Origin: Streptomyces sp. LBL
GTDB taxonomy: Bacteria > Actinomycetota > Actinomycetes > Streptomycetales > Streptomycetaceae
Reading direction: 5' to 3'
Length of the DNA stretch: 64,000 nucleotides
NCBI RefSeq assembly: GCF_029893585.1
Contig: NZ_JARXYX010000002.1
Coordinates: 124,001 to 188,000 of the forward strand
The translations under genes were made by a program, and so were the position numbers. The notes under the pieces were generated by a model. The model saw only the letters and a program-made list of their open reading frames with translations, ran no database searches and was not told where the DNA came from. Shown piece after piece: positions 34,685 to 43,673 of the stretch; the stretch's first letter is position 1, and every line of letters starts with the position of its first letter.

Positions 34685-35962
34685 TCACTTCACTCCCTGA
34701 CGCTTGGCGATCTGCTTGGCCTGGCTGACCGCGTCCTTCCATGCCTGCTCGGGGTCCTTACCCTTGGCCTCGATACTGGTCAGCTCGCTGTAGAAGGGCG
34801 CGGCGACCGCCGCGTCGGCCGGGGCCTCGTAGGCGGCGGGGATCTTCTCGGCCGCCGGACCGAAGATCTCGATGGTCTTCTGGCCGCCGAAGAAGGCGTC
34901 GCCGCCGGTCAGCGCGGGCAGCTTGTACGCGGCCGGGGCGGTCGGGAACAGGGCCGCGTCGGTGAAGCCGCGGGCCTGGTTCTCCGGGTCGAGGATCCAG
35001 CTGATGACCTTGAAGGCCTCTTCGGGGTTGCCGCTGGTCGCGGGGATGCTCAGGAAGGACCCGCCGAGGTTGGACGGCCCACCCGGCAGGCTCGCCACCC
35101 GCCACTTGCCCTTGGTGCCGGGGCCGGCGTTGCTGATGTCCAGGGCGTGCCAGGCGGCGCCGATCTCGGTGCCCAGGGCGCCGTTGCTGATCGCGGCGTT
35201 CCACGTGTTGTCGTTGATCTTGGCGTCGATGCCCAGGGTGTAGGGCTTGACGGCAGTGGTCCAGGCGGTGCGGATGTGGTCCTGGTCGCCGATGAACGTG
35301 TTGTTCTCGTCGATGAACCGCTGGGTGCCCTGGCCGATCATCATGGAGAAGACCGAGCCGATGTTGTTGATCAGGTAGGTCTTGGGGACCGCCTTGTGCA
35401 GCTCGACGCCGGCCTTGAAGTAGTCGTCCCAGGTGGACAGTTCGGCGGAGACCTTGGCCGGGTCGGTGGGCAGTCCCGCCTTCGCGAAGAGGTCCTCGCG
35501 GTAGAACGTGGCGCACGGGCCGATGTCGATCGGGAAGCCGATGAGCTTGCCGTCCTGGGTGGTGGCCTGCTTCAGCTTCCACGACAGGTACTGCGGCAGC
35601 AGCTTGTCCGCGCCGACGGACTTCAGGTCGACGAAGCGATTGGCGTTGGGCAGGAAGGAAGCGATGTCCTCGCCCTTGATTCCGGTGATGTCCGGGGCGG
35701 ACTGGGCGGCTCTCAGACCGGTGAGCAGCTTGGTCTTGAAGTCACCGCCGACCATGGAGGTCTTGAGGGTGATGTCGGAGAAGTGCTTCTTGGCGTCCGC
35801 GACGACCTTGTCGCTCAGACCTCCGGCCCAGTACCAGAGGGTCAGGTTCTTGCTGTCCTTGCTGCCGCTCGACCCGGAGCCACCGCCGCACGCTGCGGTG
35901 GCGCCGGCCGCGGCGGCCGTCAGTACGGCGGCCTGAAGGAATCGTCTGCGGGAAAGGTCCAC
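34685..35962 (-). CDS. sugar ABC transporter binding lipoprotein
   Basis: A 425-residue extracellular solute-binding protein (family 1). The N-terminus carries a twin-arginine motif (SRRRFLQAAVLTAAAAG) followed by a lipobox ending at Cys (TAACGGG), consistent with Tat export and lipidation. The mature part has NLTLWYWAGGLSDK and GFPIDIGPCATFYREDLF, typical of CUT1 sugar binders. The GTG start has AGGAGA about 7 bp upstream. Transcription from the 430-bp region shared with the DeoR gene suggests DeoR control. Confidence 0.93.
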   Translation of the reverse strand: MDLSRRRFLQAAVLTAAAAGATAACGGGSGSSGSKDSKNLTLWYWAGGLSDKVVADAKKHFSDITLKTSMVGGDFKTKLLTGLRAAQSAPDITGIKGEDIASFLPNANRFVDLKSVGADKLLPQYLSWKLKQATTQDGKLIGFPIDIGPCATFYREDLFAKAGLPTDPAKVSAELSTWDDYFKAGVELHKAVPKTYLINNIGSVFSMMIGQGTQRFIDENNTFIGDQDHIRTAWTTAVKPYTLGIDAKINDNTWNAAISNGALGTEIGAAWHALDISNAGPGTKGKWRVASLPGGPSNLGGSFLSIPATSGNPEEAFKVISWILDPENQARGFTDAALFPTAPAAYKLPALTGGDAFFGGQKTIEIFGPAAEKIPAAYEAPADAAVAAPFYSELTSIEAKGKDPEQAWKDAVSQAKQIAKRQGVK

Positions 35963-36392
35963 GATCTTCTCCTGGTTGTTCGGCGGGATCGGCGAGGTCG
36001 GCCGGAATCGGCGGGATCGGCGGGATCGGCACGTCCGGGTGTGTCCCGGCGTGGCCCGTCCGGGTGTGTCCCGGCATGCCTGACAGGACCTGTGAGTCGT
36101 GAACCGCGGAGGGGCGCGGTAGGAAGCCGGGTGGCTGAAGAGCATCGGCGTGGGTGGGACTCTTCAGCCACCCGGGGCGCGTGACCTGGTCCTCTCAGAC
36201 GGTGCCGACGCGTCCGTGACGGCGGAATGTGCCGTTCGTCCGCTTCGGCCGACCGGAGTGGGGTCCGGACCTGGCTGGAATTACGCAAGAGATTGCACCC
36301 GGTGCGCGACTTTGACAAGGGTCAAGCATAAATCGAGACATTCGTGCACAACTTTGCTTGAGTTTGGCGAGTTCGCGAGTATGGTCGGCGCC
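35963..36392. other. divergent regulatory region, sugar importer/DeoR
   Basis: A 430-bp gene-free region. It contains 9-bp GGCGGGATC-type repeats (35982-36030), two copies of a CCGGGTGTGTCCCGGC block (near 36033 and 36059), then an AT-richer stretch before the DeoR gene with the inverted repeat TTGAC-AAGG-GTCAA at 36312-36325. Confidence 0.5.
36312..36325. promoter_or_regulatory. inverted repeat, candidate DeoR operator
   Basis: TTGAC and GTCAA are perfect 5-bp arms separated by AAGG, 68 bp upstream of the DeoR gene. The TTGACA could also act as a -35 element, though no good -10 is correctly spaced. Confidence 0.4.
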
Positions 36393-37145
36393 ATGCTCCC
36401 TGACCGAAGACATGAGCTGATCCTGCGGGCCCTGCGCGCCGACGGTCCCACCAGCGTGACCTGCCTGGCCGAGAAGGTCGGGGCGAGCCAGGCGACGATC
36501 CGACGCGACCTCGTGCAACTGGAGGAGGAGGGACTGCTCAAACGCGTCTACGGTGGTGCAGCCCCCCTCGTCGGTGAGGACGATCCGTTCGCCGACGTGG
36601 CCGCGGTCCGGGTCGAGGCCAAGGACGTCCTGGCCGCCTGGTGCGCACACCTCGTCAAGGACGGCGAGACGGTTCTGCTCGACATCGGCACCACCGCCCA
36701 CCGGGTGGCCCGCCACCTGCACGGCCGGTCGCTGACCGTGATCACCAGCAACCTCGCCGTCTACGAGGAGCTCCAGGACGACAAGGGCGTCCAGCTGATC
36801 CTGCTGGGTGGCGTGGTCCGCCGTGACTACCGCTCACTGGTGGGCTTCCTCACCGAGGACAACCTGCGGCAGGTCCACGCCGACCGGTTGTTCCTGGGCA
36901 CCAGCGGAGTCCGCCCCGACGGTCAGGTACTGGACACCACCGCCGTCGAGGTGCCCGTCAAACGGGCGATGATCGCCGCCAGCGCCCAGGTGGTCCTGCT
37001 GGCGGACGCGGGCAAGTTCCCCGGCACCGGAATGGCCCGGGTGTGCGGTCCGGAGGAAATCGATGTCGTGGTGACCAACGCCCCGGTGGACGAGAAGACC
37101 GGCAGTCGTCTGCGTGAGGCGGGGGTGGAGGTGGTCGAGGTGTGA
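36393..37145 (+). CDS. DeoR-family transcriptional regulator
   Basis: A 250-residue DeoR/GlpR-type repressor. The N-terminal winged helix is RRHELILRALRADGPTSVTC followed by VGASQATIRRDL. The C-terminal DeoRC effector domain has LLDIGTTAHRVARHL, ITSNLAVYEEL, LLGGVVRRDYRSLVG, DRLFLGTSGV and the Asp-containing VVLLADAGKF. Such regulators usually respond to sugar phosphates. It is divergent from the sugar importer and likely controls it. An ATG 12 bp upstream (36381) is an alternative start. The stop codon lies in a short GGTGGAGGTGG duplication (37112-37185). Confidence 0.92.
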   Translation: MLPDRRHELILRALRADGPTSVTCLAEKVGASQATIRRDLVQLEEEGLLKRVYGGAAPLVGEDDPFADVAAVRVEAKDVLAAWCAHLVKDGETVLLDIGTTAHRVARHLHGRSLTVITSNLAVYEELQDDKGVQLILLGGVVRRDYRSLVGFLTEDNLRQVHADRLFLGTSGVRPDGQVLDTTAVEVPVKRAMIAASAQVVLLADAGKFPGTGMARVCGPEEIDVVVTNAPVDEKTGSRLREAGVEVVEV

Positions 37146-37272
37146 GGCGGGGTGGAGGTGGAGGTGGAGGTGGTCGAAGTGTGAGGCGCGCAGGGGCCGA
37201 CGGGCTCCGGAAGCCGCCCCCGGGACGAACACGACGCAGGAGGCGTAGCCAACCGCGGGTCCTGCGTGGCAC

Positions 37273-37857
37273 TCAGGACCGGGTCGGACCCGGTTGCTCG
37301 AAGGTCTCGAGCGGTGGGACGGGGCGTGGGCCGGTCCCCGGGACCCAGCCCGCGTCGAGCTTGCGCAGGCCCACGCCGTTCGGTGCCCAGATGTGGCAGC
37401 TGTTCAGCACGCCCGCCGTGGAGCGCGGGTCGTGGGGCCGCTCGCCGGCGTAACGGAGGCCCACGTTCGCCGAGATGGCCGCCTGTACGACGGCGGGGCC
37501 CAGGGCGCGGGCCAGCTCGTGCAGGTGCGAGCAGCCGGACACCCCGCGGAACCGCTCCTGGATCGCCCGGTTGTACCCGGCGGCGACACTGAGCCCGACG
37601 AGGCCGTCGAACACCGGGGTGATCAGCGGGCACTCGGCGTGCGGGAAGGTCCGCATGTCCGCGTCGGCGTGCACGACGACCATGTCGGCGAGACGTACGC
37701 GGACGGCGAGCGCCATCCGGTGGATGACGCCGGCCGACGGCTCGGCCCAGGGACGTACGTCGCTCAGTTCCGCCTCGACCCAGATCTCGTCGCCGTCCTC
37801 CGCGTACGCGGTGACGGTGATCGTACGGCGGTGCAGCGGGAGTTCGGAGCGCGTCAT
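37273..37857 (-). CDS. DUF2889 family protein
   Basis: A 194-residue DUF2889-like protein, recognised by LHRRTITVTAYAEDGDEIWVEAELSD, VHADADMRTFPHAECP and YNRAIQERFRGVSGCSHLHELARALGPA. The conserved Cys/His set suggests a metal- or substrate-binding site, but no reaction is known. DUF2889 genes recur in actinobacterial and proteobacterial CoA-catabolic clusters. The ATG overlaps the stop of the enoyl-CoA hydratase gene by 4 bp. Confidence 0.75.
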   Translation of the reverse strand: MTRSELPLHRRTITVTAYAEDGDEIWVEAELSDVRPWAEPSAGVIHRMALAVRVRLADMVVVHADADMRTFPHAECPLITPVFDGLVGLSVAAGYNRAIQERFRGVSGCSHLHELARALGPAVVQAAISANVGLRYAGERPHDPRSTAGVLNSCHIWAPNGVGLRKLDAGWVPGTGPRPVPPLETFEQPGPTRS

Positions 37858-38687
37858 GACGAGGCCTCCTGCGGGAGCGCCGGGGCCGGGGACTGCCCCA
37901 GTCCGTCGAACTCCGGCTGCCGGCGCTCGATGAAGCTGAGCACGCCCTCGCGGTAGTCGGGGGCGCGCTTCGCCGTGGCCAGGAGGGCGGCCGCGTGGTC
38001 GCGGGCGTCGGTGAAGGTCCTCGCCTGGTCGTCGGCGAGCTGCCGCTTGATGAGGGACATCGCGTACGGGCTGGCCGAACGGGCCAGCTCGGTCGCGTAC
38101 GCGAGCGCCACCGGGAGCAACTCGGCCGGCTCGACCAGGCGGTTGACCAGCCCCATCGCCAGGGCCTCCGTCCCGGTGATCCGGCGCGAGGACAGCAGCA
38201 GATCGGCGGCGTTGCCGTAACCGACCAGGCGGGGCAGGAGCCAGGACACGCCGTCCTCGGCGACCAGCCCACGGGCGCTGAAGGCGGCGGCGAACTTGGC
38301 GTGCGGCACCGCGAACCGGACGTCGCACATCAGCGCCTGGTTGAACCCGATGCCCGCGCAGGCGCCGTTGACGGCGGCCACGACAGGCTTCGGGAAGGAC
38401 ATGGGGCGGGTGCGCGGAGGCAGCTGGTCGGTCGGCCATGGCCGGGCGCCGGACGACGCCGCGTCCAGCACGCTCATGTCCATCCCCGGACAGAAGCTGC
38501 GTCCGGCACCGGTGAGCACCACCGCTCGGACCCGTGGATCCGTCTCCGCGCGGTCGAACAGCTCGTTGTAGAGCAGCTCCGTCTCCAGCGTCCAGGCGTT
38601 GTGCCGCTCGGGCCGGTTGAGGGTGAGGAGCATGACCCCGTCGTCGGTGAGTTCGGTGAGGATCACCGGGGTCGGATTCTCGGTCAT
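37854..38687 (-). CDS. enoyl-CoA hydratase/isomerase (crotonase) family
   Basis: A 277-residue crotonase. The oxyanion-hole segments are GRSFCPGMDMS and VNGACAGIGFNQAL. The catalytic region is FSARGLVAEDGVSWLLPRLVG, with an acidic pair where many hydratases carry Glu. It is close to the paralogue at 44628, with the shared SPMDM/CPGMD and LPR motifs. GGGAG lies 8 bp before the chosen ATG; in-frame ATG and GTG codons occur upstream. First gene of a two-gene operon with DUF2889 and divergent from the GntR gene. Confidence 0.9.
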   Translation of the reverse strand: MTENPTPVILTELTDDGVMLLTLNRPERHNAWTLETELLYNELFDRAETDPRVRAVVLTGAGRSFCPGMDMSVLDAASSGARPWPTDQLPPRTRPMSFPKPVVAAVNGACAGIGFNQALMCDVRFAVPHAKFAAAFSARGLVAEDGVSWLLPRLVGYGNAADLLLSSRRITGTEALAMGLVNRLVEPAELLPVALAYATELARSASPYAMSLIKRQLADDQARTFTDARDHAAALLATAKRAPDYREGVLSFIERRQPEFDGLGQSPAPALPQEASS

Positions 38688-38746
38688 CGAGGTCACTCCC
38701 ACGGGCCCGTCGGCTTGGCAACCATCTTCATGACTTCCCTTTATAG

Positions 38747-38763
38747 ATAGATGAATCATCTAT
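38747..38763. promoter_or_regulatory. perfect 17-bp palindrome, likely GntR operator
   Basis: ATAGATGAATCATCTAT is perfectly palindromic around a central A. It lies between the divergent crotonase (38687) and GntR (38880) genes. The downstream ATCAATGACGG resembles the block next to the 29805 module. Confidence 0.65.
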
Positions 38764-38879
38764 ATATCAATGACGGCCCGGACACCAGATCAGGCGCCGT
38801 CAAGGGAAGGTCACCCATCCCTTGACCTGGTACCCTCGATGCACTAAGACGATTCATTTTGCTATATGAGGAGAGCCCC

Positions 38880-39683
38880 GTGGCCGAGGCAGCCCGCGCA
38901 GCAGAAACGGCGATCGTGCCCGCCCCCCTCCGCGGTCGCGTCGGACGCCAGGTACGGGTACCGAAGACCGCCGAGCTGGTCGCCGCCCACCTGCGCCGCC
39001 AGATCGTACGGGGCGAACTGAAGCCGGACGACGCCCTGCCGCCGGAGTCGGGCCTGATGGAGCAGTTCGGCATCTCGCGGCCGACCCTGCGGGAGGCCTT
39101 CCGGGTACTGGAGTCGGAGTCGCTGATCACGGTGCGCCGCGGCGCCCACGGCGGCGCCCGGGTGAGCGCGCCCGACTCCGATGTCGCCGCCCGCTTCGCC
39201 GGACTGATCCTCGAGTACCGCGGCGCCACCCTGGGCGACATCTACCGCGCGGCGGCCCTCATCGAGCCGCCCTGCGCCCGCCAGCTCGCCACCAAGCACA
39301 CGGCGGACGACATCAAGCGGCTGCGCGACGCGGTGGCGGCCGAGAAGGCCGTCCTGGACGACCCGCTCTCCCTGGTCGACGCGCAGGACGCCTTCCACGC
39401 CCTCCTGATCGAGCTCACCGGCAACCAGACCCTGATCCTGCTGTGCGGCATGCTGCGCAACATCATCGACCGGGCCAACGCCTCGTACACGGCGGGCGCC
39501 GCCGGCGCCGAGGCCCAGAAGACGCAGGCCCTCAAGGGGCACCGGGCCCATGTGCGGATGGTCGGCCTGATCGAGTCCGGCAAGGCGGACGAGGCCGAGA
39601 AGCTGTGGCAGCGGCACATCTCCAGCGCCGACGACGTCGTGAACGCGGCCGGACCCAAGACGGTGCTCGAACTCCTCGACTGA
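38880..39683 (+). CDS. GntR/FadR-type transcriptional regulator
   Basis: A 267-residue GntR regulator. The winged helix (about 25-90) contains LRRQIVRGELKPDDALPPES and the recognition segment SRPTLREAFRVLESESLITV. The C-terminal FCD domain has the metal/effector His pattern (DAFHALLIELTGN, HRAHVRMV). The recognition region is almost identical to that of the GntR at 58393, so both probably read the same operator. AGGAGAG precedes the GTG start. The divergent position and the 17-bp palindrome suggest autoregulation and acyl-CoA-responsive repression (inference). Confidence 0.93.
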   Translation: MAEAARAAETAIVPAPLRGRVGRQVRVPKTAELVAAHLRRQIVRGELKPDDALPPESGLMEQFGISRPTLREAFRVLESESLITVRRGAHGGARVSAPDSDVAARFAGLILEYRGATLGDIYRAAALIEPPCARQLATKHTADDIKRLRDAVAAEKAVLDDPLSLVDAQDAFHALLIELTGNQTLILLCGMLRNIIDRANASYTAGAAGAEAQKTQALKGHRAHVRMVGLIESGKADEAEKLWQRHISSADDVVNAAGPKTVLELLD

Positions 39684-39759
39684 CCGGCACCCCCCTCGGC
39701 GAGCCGACCCGCACTGCCCCCTTGTGAGCCGATCCTTACCGCCCCCTTGCGCTCGATAA

Positions 39760-39777
39760 ACAGTTAGATAATTATAG
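39760..39777. promoter_or_regulatory. AT-rich operator/promoter, class B
   Basis: ACAGTTAGATAATTATAG is identical over 18 bases to the site at 51188, followed after 7 bp by ACTGAATA in both. It lies 42 bp upstream of the amidohydrolase. Confidence 0.65.
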
Positions 39778-39818
39778 AAGGCGTACTGAATAGTTCCTGG
39801 GGCCCGGAGGCGACGGCC

Positions 39819-41000
39819 ATGGCCGAACAGCGCAAGCGCATCTTCGACTGCGACCAGCACATGTACGAGGAGCGGGACTCCTTCACCCGCTACCTCCCGA
39901 AGGAGTTCCTCGGCGCGGCAGTCGCACCGGTGACCCTTCCGGACGGGAGGGAGGTGATCCTCGCCGGGGACCGGATCGTCGTATGCCTGGAACCGGAGTT
40001 CGGGCAGGTCTACCGTCCCGGTTCGCTGAAGGAGATGCTCAAGGCGATGGCCTCGGGCAATCCTGAGGAGACGTACCAGTTCGAGCCGATGCACGAGTCG
40101 TACCAGAACCGCGAGGCCCGGCTGCGGGTCATGGACGAGCAGGGACTCGACCAGACGATCATCTACCCGGGCGGCTGGGCGCTGGTCGCCGAGGAGTACG
40201 TCAAGGGCGTCGAGCCGCTCTACGCCAACTACCACTCCTTCAACCGGTACATGAACGAGGTGTGGGGCTTCGATCACCAGGGCCGCATCTACGCCCCGGC
40301 GCTGCTCTCGCTGCGCGATCTGCCCAGCGCGGTCAAGGAGTTGGAGTACGTCCTGGAACAGGGCGCCCGCTTCATCCTGCTGCCCACCGGTCCGGTCTAC
40401 GGCCGCTCGCCGGGCGACCCGTACTTCGACCCGTTCTGGAAGCTGGTGAACGAGGCCAAGGCGAGCGTCTGCTACCACATCAGCGAGTTCTACTACAACT
40501 CGCAGGTGGCGCCTTCCTGGGGCTACGACCCCCACCCCATCCACTTCCGGATGTCGGCCTGGCAGTGGCAGAACACCTACGGGCAGCGCCCCGTCGAGGA
40601 GACACTGTCCGCGCTGATCTTCGACAACCTCTTCGGCCGTTTCCCCGACATCAACATCCTGGTGTCCGAGTTCGGCTCCGAGTGGGTGCCGCACTTCGTG
40701 CGCCACATGGACAAGAGCCGTGGCATGGGCCGCAACGGCCCCTGGCTCGGCGGTCAGCTGGACGAGCGTCCCAGCCAGGTCTTCCGCAAGCACGTCCGCG
40801 TGGTGCCCTATCCCGAGGACGACATCGTGAACGTCGTCAGGCGCCTCGGCTACCACGAGTCCATCGTCATGGGCTCCGACTTCCCGCACGCGGAGGGCCT
40901 GGCCAACCCGGCCGACTTCCGCAAGCTCATCGCGGAACTCGACGAGTCCGCCCAGGACGACATCATGTTCAACAACGCCCAGCAGCTGATCAGCCGCTGA
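39819..41000 (+). CDS. amidohydrolase-2 (ACMSD-like) family protein
   Basis: A 393-residue metal-dependent TIM-barrel protein. Metal-site motifs are DCDQHMYE near residue 10, CYHISEFYYN in the middle and MGSDFPHAEG near residue 350. The family catalyses decarboxylation or hydrolysis on cyclic or carboxylated substrates. This subtype recurs in actinobacterial acyl-CoA gene clusters and its substrate is not established. It has its own class B operator/promoter and ends at a strong hairpin, so it is monocistronic. Cytoplasmic. Confidence 0.88.
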   Translation: MAEQRKRIFDCDQHMYEERDSFTRYLPKEFLGAAVAPVTLPDGREVILAGDRIVVCLEPEFGQVYRPGSLKEMLKAMASGNPEETYQFEPMHESYQNREARLRVMDEQGLDQTIIYPGGWALVAEEYVKGVEPLYANYHSFNRYMNEVWGFDHQGRIYAPALLSLRDLPSAVKELEYVLEQGARFILLPTGPVYGRSPGDPYFDPFWKLVNEAKASVCYHISEFYYNSQVAPSWGYDPHPIHFRMSAWQWQNTYGQRPVEETLSALIFDNLFGRFPDINILVSEFGSEWVPHFVRHMDKSRGMGRNGPWLGGQLDERPSQVFRKHVRVVPYPEDDIVNVVRRLGYHESIVMGSDFPHAEGLANPADFRKLIAELDESAQDDIMFNNAQQLISR

Positions 41001-41005
41001 ACGTC

Positions 41006-41072
41006 GCATGGGACAGCCTTCGAGCCCGGTACCGCGTTCCGTCCGGTACCGGGCTCGAAGGCTGTCCCATGC
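41006..41072. terminator. 28-bp perfect inverted-repeat terminator
   Basis: Arms 41006-41033 and 41045-41072 pair perfectly around an 11-nt loop, between the convergent amidohydrolase and beta-lactamase-fold genes (stops at 41000 and 41077). Suits bidirectional termination. Confidence 0.92.
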
Positions 41073-41076
41073 CGCG

Positions 41077-42207
41077 TCACTGATCCGTGAGGTCCGCGGC
41101 GAGGTTCGCGATGTTCGTCAGCAGCGCCGTGCCACGCCGGGAGTGGTCGTAGCCCGCGAGAGGATAGCCGTTGCTCAGGCAGGCGAAGGACAGGCCGGTC
41201 TCCGGGTCCATGAAGCCGAGTTGGTAGGCGGCTCCGGCGCTGCCGAAGAGGGCCGGTGAGCCGGTGGACGGCAGGTTGCTTCCCGCGTCCGGTCCGGCCA
41301 CGGTGACGAACAGGCCCATGCTGGTACGGCGGTGGGAGCCGCCCCCGTAGATCTGTTCCCCGTACGGGTGTTCCGTCAGCCGGATCCGGGTCCCCTCCGC
41401 CACCGCCTCCGGCTTCCACAGGCCCGAGTGCTCCAGGGCCTGGAAGTACAGGGCGACGTCGGCGGCCGTGGCGACCAGCGCGTGGCTGGGCTCCCCGGCC
41501 GCGAGCACCCGCGGGTCGGACAGGTACCAGGGGCCCCAGGGGTCGGGCTCCTGTCCGTCGCTCGTGCGGTCGGTGGCGGTCATCGGGGCGACCGTGCCGG
41601 GCTGCCGGTCCACCGGGACGCCGAGCTCGATCGAGGCCAGGCCGAGCGGCCCGGCGATCCGGTCGCGCAGGTACTCGGCGAAGGCCAGACCCGTACGCCG
41701 TTCGACGATCTCGGCGATCAGCCAGGCGGCCGAGGTGAGGTGGAACTGGAGGCGGCTGCCCGGCGGGTGGTCGAGCCGCCAGCGTCCGAAGGCGGCGAGC
41801 CGCTGCTCGCGGTCGAGCATCTTCGGGTGGCCCAGCGGTGCGAAGGGGAAGCCGGCGGTGTGCGTGAGCACCTGCTCGACCGTCACCGCCTCCTTCCCGT
41901 TCGGCGCGAACTCCGGGATGATCGCGGCGACGTGCTCGCCCACGTCCAGCAGCCCGTCGCCGATCAGCTTCCACACCGCGCCCGCGACGATCGAGCGCCC
42001 GACGGACTGCAGGACGTATCGCGTGTCCGATCGGGCGTCACCCCAGGTCTCGAAGGCGACCAGCCGCCCGCCCCGCGCCACGGCGACCTGCGCGGACGGC
42101 AGCGGTCCGTGCTCGACCTCCAGGCGGATCCGGCGCAGGAGCACCTCCAGACGGTGCGGGTCGACGCCGGCTGCTTCCGGGGCGACGACCGAGTGGTCAA
42201 GCGTCAC
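41077..42207 (-). CDS. beta-lactamase-fold serine hydrolase-like protein
   Basis: A 376-residue protein of the class C beta-lactamase/esterase (EstB) fold: VEQVLTHTAGFPFAPLG, DPWGPWYLSDP and FGSAGAAYQLGFMDPETG are typical. The SxxK motif appears as SVGR (68-71) and the YxN motif as HLT (156-158), so the standard Ser/Lys/Tyr machinery is altered and esterase activity is uncertain. AAGGAGAG lies just before the GTG start, which overlaps the upstream CoA ligase stop by 11 bp. It is the last gene of the operon 45996-41077. Confidence 0.82.
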   Translation of the reverse strand: MTLDHSVVAPEAAGVDPHRLEVLLRRIRLEVEHGPLPSAQVAVARGGRLVAFETWGDARSDTRYVLQSVGRSIVAGAVWKLIGDGLLDVGEHVAAIIPEFAPNGKEAVTVEQVLTHTAGFPFAPLGHPKMLDREQRLAAFGRWRLDHPPGSRLQFHLTSAAWLIAEIVERRTGLAFAEYLRDRIAGPLGLASIELGVPVDRQPGTVAPMTATDRTSDGQEPDPWGPWYLSDPRVLAAGEPSHALVATAADVALYFQALEHSGLWKPEAVAEGTRIRLTEHPYGEQIYGGGSHRRTSMGLFVTVAGPDAGSNLPSTGSPALFGSAGAAYQLGFMDPETGLSFACLSNGYPLAGYDHSRRGTALLTNIANLAADLTDQ

Positions 42208-43669
42208 GTGTCTCTCCTTCGAGCGCGGTGGGTTCCCGAAGACGTCGTCGTACGACCTTGCCGTTCGCGTTGCGCGGCAGGCCGTCCACGAACCACCAGC
42301 GAACGGGGACCTTGAACCCGGACAGCCGGGCGCGGGTGTGGCTCCTGAGCGCGGCCGGCTCCGGCGGGGCGTCGGGATCGGCCGGGACGACGAAGGCGAC
42401 GACGGTCTGGCCGAGCCGCTCGTCGGGGACGCCGGTGACCGCCACGTCCGCCACACCGGGATGAGCGGACAGGACCGTCTCCACCTCCAGCGGGTGGACG
42501 TTCTCGCCCCCACGGATGATCATGTCGGTGCGCCGGCCGAGGAGGTAGAGATAGCCGTCCTGCGCCACGCGCCCCAGGTCGCCGCTGTGCAACCAGCCTT
42601 CGGCGTCGATCCGGAAGAGATGGTCGGCGCGGGCGTGGATCTCGCCGATACCGTCCGGCCCGGGGGCGTGGACCCTGACCTCGACCCCGGGGGCGGGTCG
42701 CCCCACCGATCGCAGCAGTTCGGTGCGTCCGGCCACCGCTTCCCGGTGGTCCTCGGGGGTGAGCACGCTGATCGGTGAGCCCTCGGTCTGGCCGAACATG
42801 TTGAGCATGCGGACGCCGGGCATCGCCTCGTACGTCCGGCGCAGAGTGCCGGGCCGGACGGGCGCGCCGCCGTACTGGAGGGTCCGCAGCGTCTCGTGGC
42901 GGGCCTGTCCGGCCGCGAGCAGGGTCTCCAGCATCGCCGGGACCATGCTGGTGTGCGTGGTGCCGAGGTCCCGCAGCAGGGTCCAGCCCTCGACGGTGAA
43001 GCGGGGCAGCCCGGTGATCAGCGCACCGGCGGCGAGCGCGACGGCGATGTTACCGAGGCCCGCGATGTGGTGGAAGGGTGCGCTGCCGCCGTAGAAGCTG
43101 TCGGGGTCGAGCCCGCACAGCTGTCCGTTCACGCGGGCACGGGCGGCCAGACGCCGCTGGGTCATGAGGACGGGTTTGGGCAGGCCCGTGGTGCCGGAGG
43201 TGTGCAGGACGGCAGCGAGTTCGTCGGGCTCTGCGGTCAACTGCCTTGTACTGGAGCACAGTTCGGGCACGATGGCGATCTGCCGGCCGGACAGTTCGGC
43301 GACCTGCCTGCCGAGGGCGGCGAACTCGGGCTGGGCCAGGAGGACTTGGGCTCGGGTCTCGTCGACCACGGCGGCGATCTCGTGCGCGGTCATGCGGACG
43401 CCGAGCGGTGCGAGTGGATGACGGGACCCGGCGCCGCCGATCACCAGGGCCAGGGCGTCGGCGGAGGTGGCGACCAGCGCGGGCACCGGCGTACCGGGAT
43501 CGAGGCCGAGGGTGTCCAGCCAGTCGGCCGCACCGGCCGCCCGGTCGAGGAGTTCGCGTCCGGTCCAGGTCAGGTCGCCGAAGCGGACGGCGGGACGGGC
43601 ATGGTCGTAGGCGCGGCTCACCAGGGCGGTCCAGGTGGCCGCCTGCAGCCCTTCCTGCGCGGCGGTCAT
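42197..43669 (-). CDS. acyl-CoA synthetase (AMP-forming)
   Basis: A 490-residue ANL-superfamily ligase. The P-loop is LHTSGTTGLPKPVL, the aromatic-adenylate motif is MFGQTEGSP, the hinge region is LHSGDLGRVAQDGYLYLLGR, and the catalytic Lys lies in LPRNANGKVVRRRL. All core residues are present, so it should activate a carboxylic acid to its CoA ester. It lies 4 bp after the MaoC gene stop. The substrate is unknown and its residues do not match a characterised specificity that I can name. Confidence 0.92.
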   Translation of the reverse strand: MTAAQEGLQAATWTALVSRAYDHARPAVRFGDLTWTGRELLDRAAGAADWLDTLGLDPGTPVPALVATSADALALVIGGAGSRHPLAPLGVRMTAHEIAAVVDETRAQVLLAQPEFAALGRQVAELSGRQIAIVPELCSSTRQLTAEPDELAAVLHTSGTTGLPKPVLMTQRRLAARARVNGQLCGLDPDSFYGGSAPFHHIAGLGNIAVALAAGALITGLPRFTVEGWTLLRDLGTTHTSMVPAMLETLLAAGQARHETLRTLQYGGAPVRPGTLRRTYEAMPGVRMLNMFGQTEGSPISVLTPEDHREAVAGRTELLRSVGRPAPGVEVRVHAPGPDGIGEIHARADHLFRIDAEGWLHSGDLGRVAQDGYLYLLGRRTDMIIRGGENVHPLEVETVLSAHPGVADVAVTGVPDERLGQTVVAFVVPADPDAPPEPAALRSHTRARLSGFKVPVRWWFVDGLPRNANGKVVRRRLREPTALEGETRDA

Positions 43670-43673
43670 CGGC

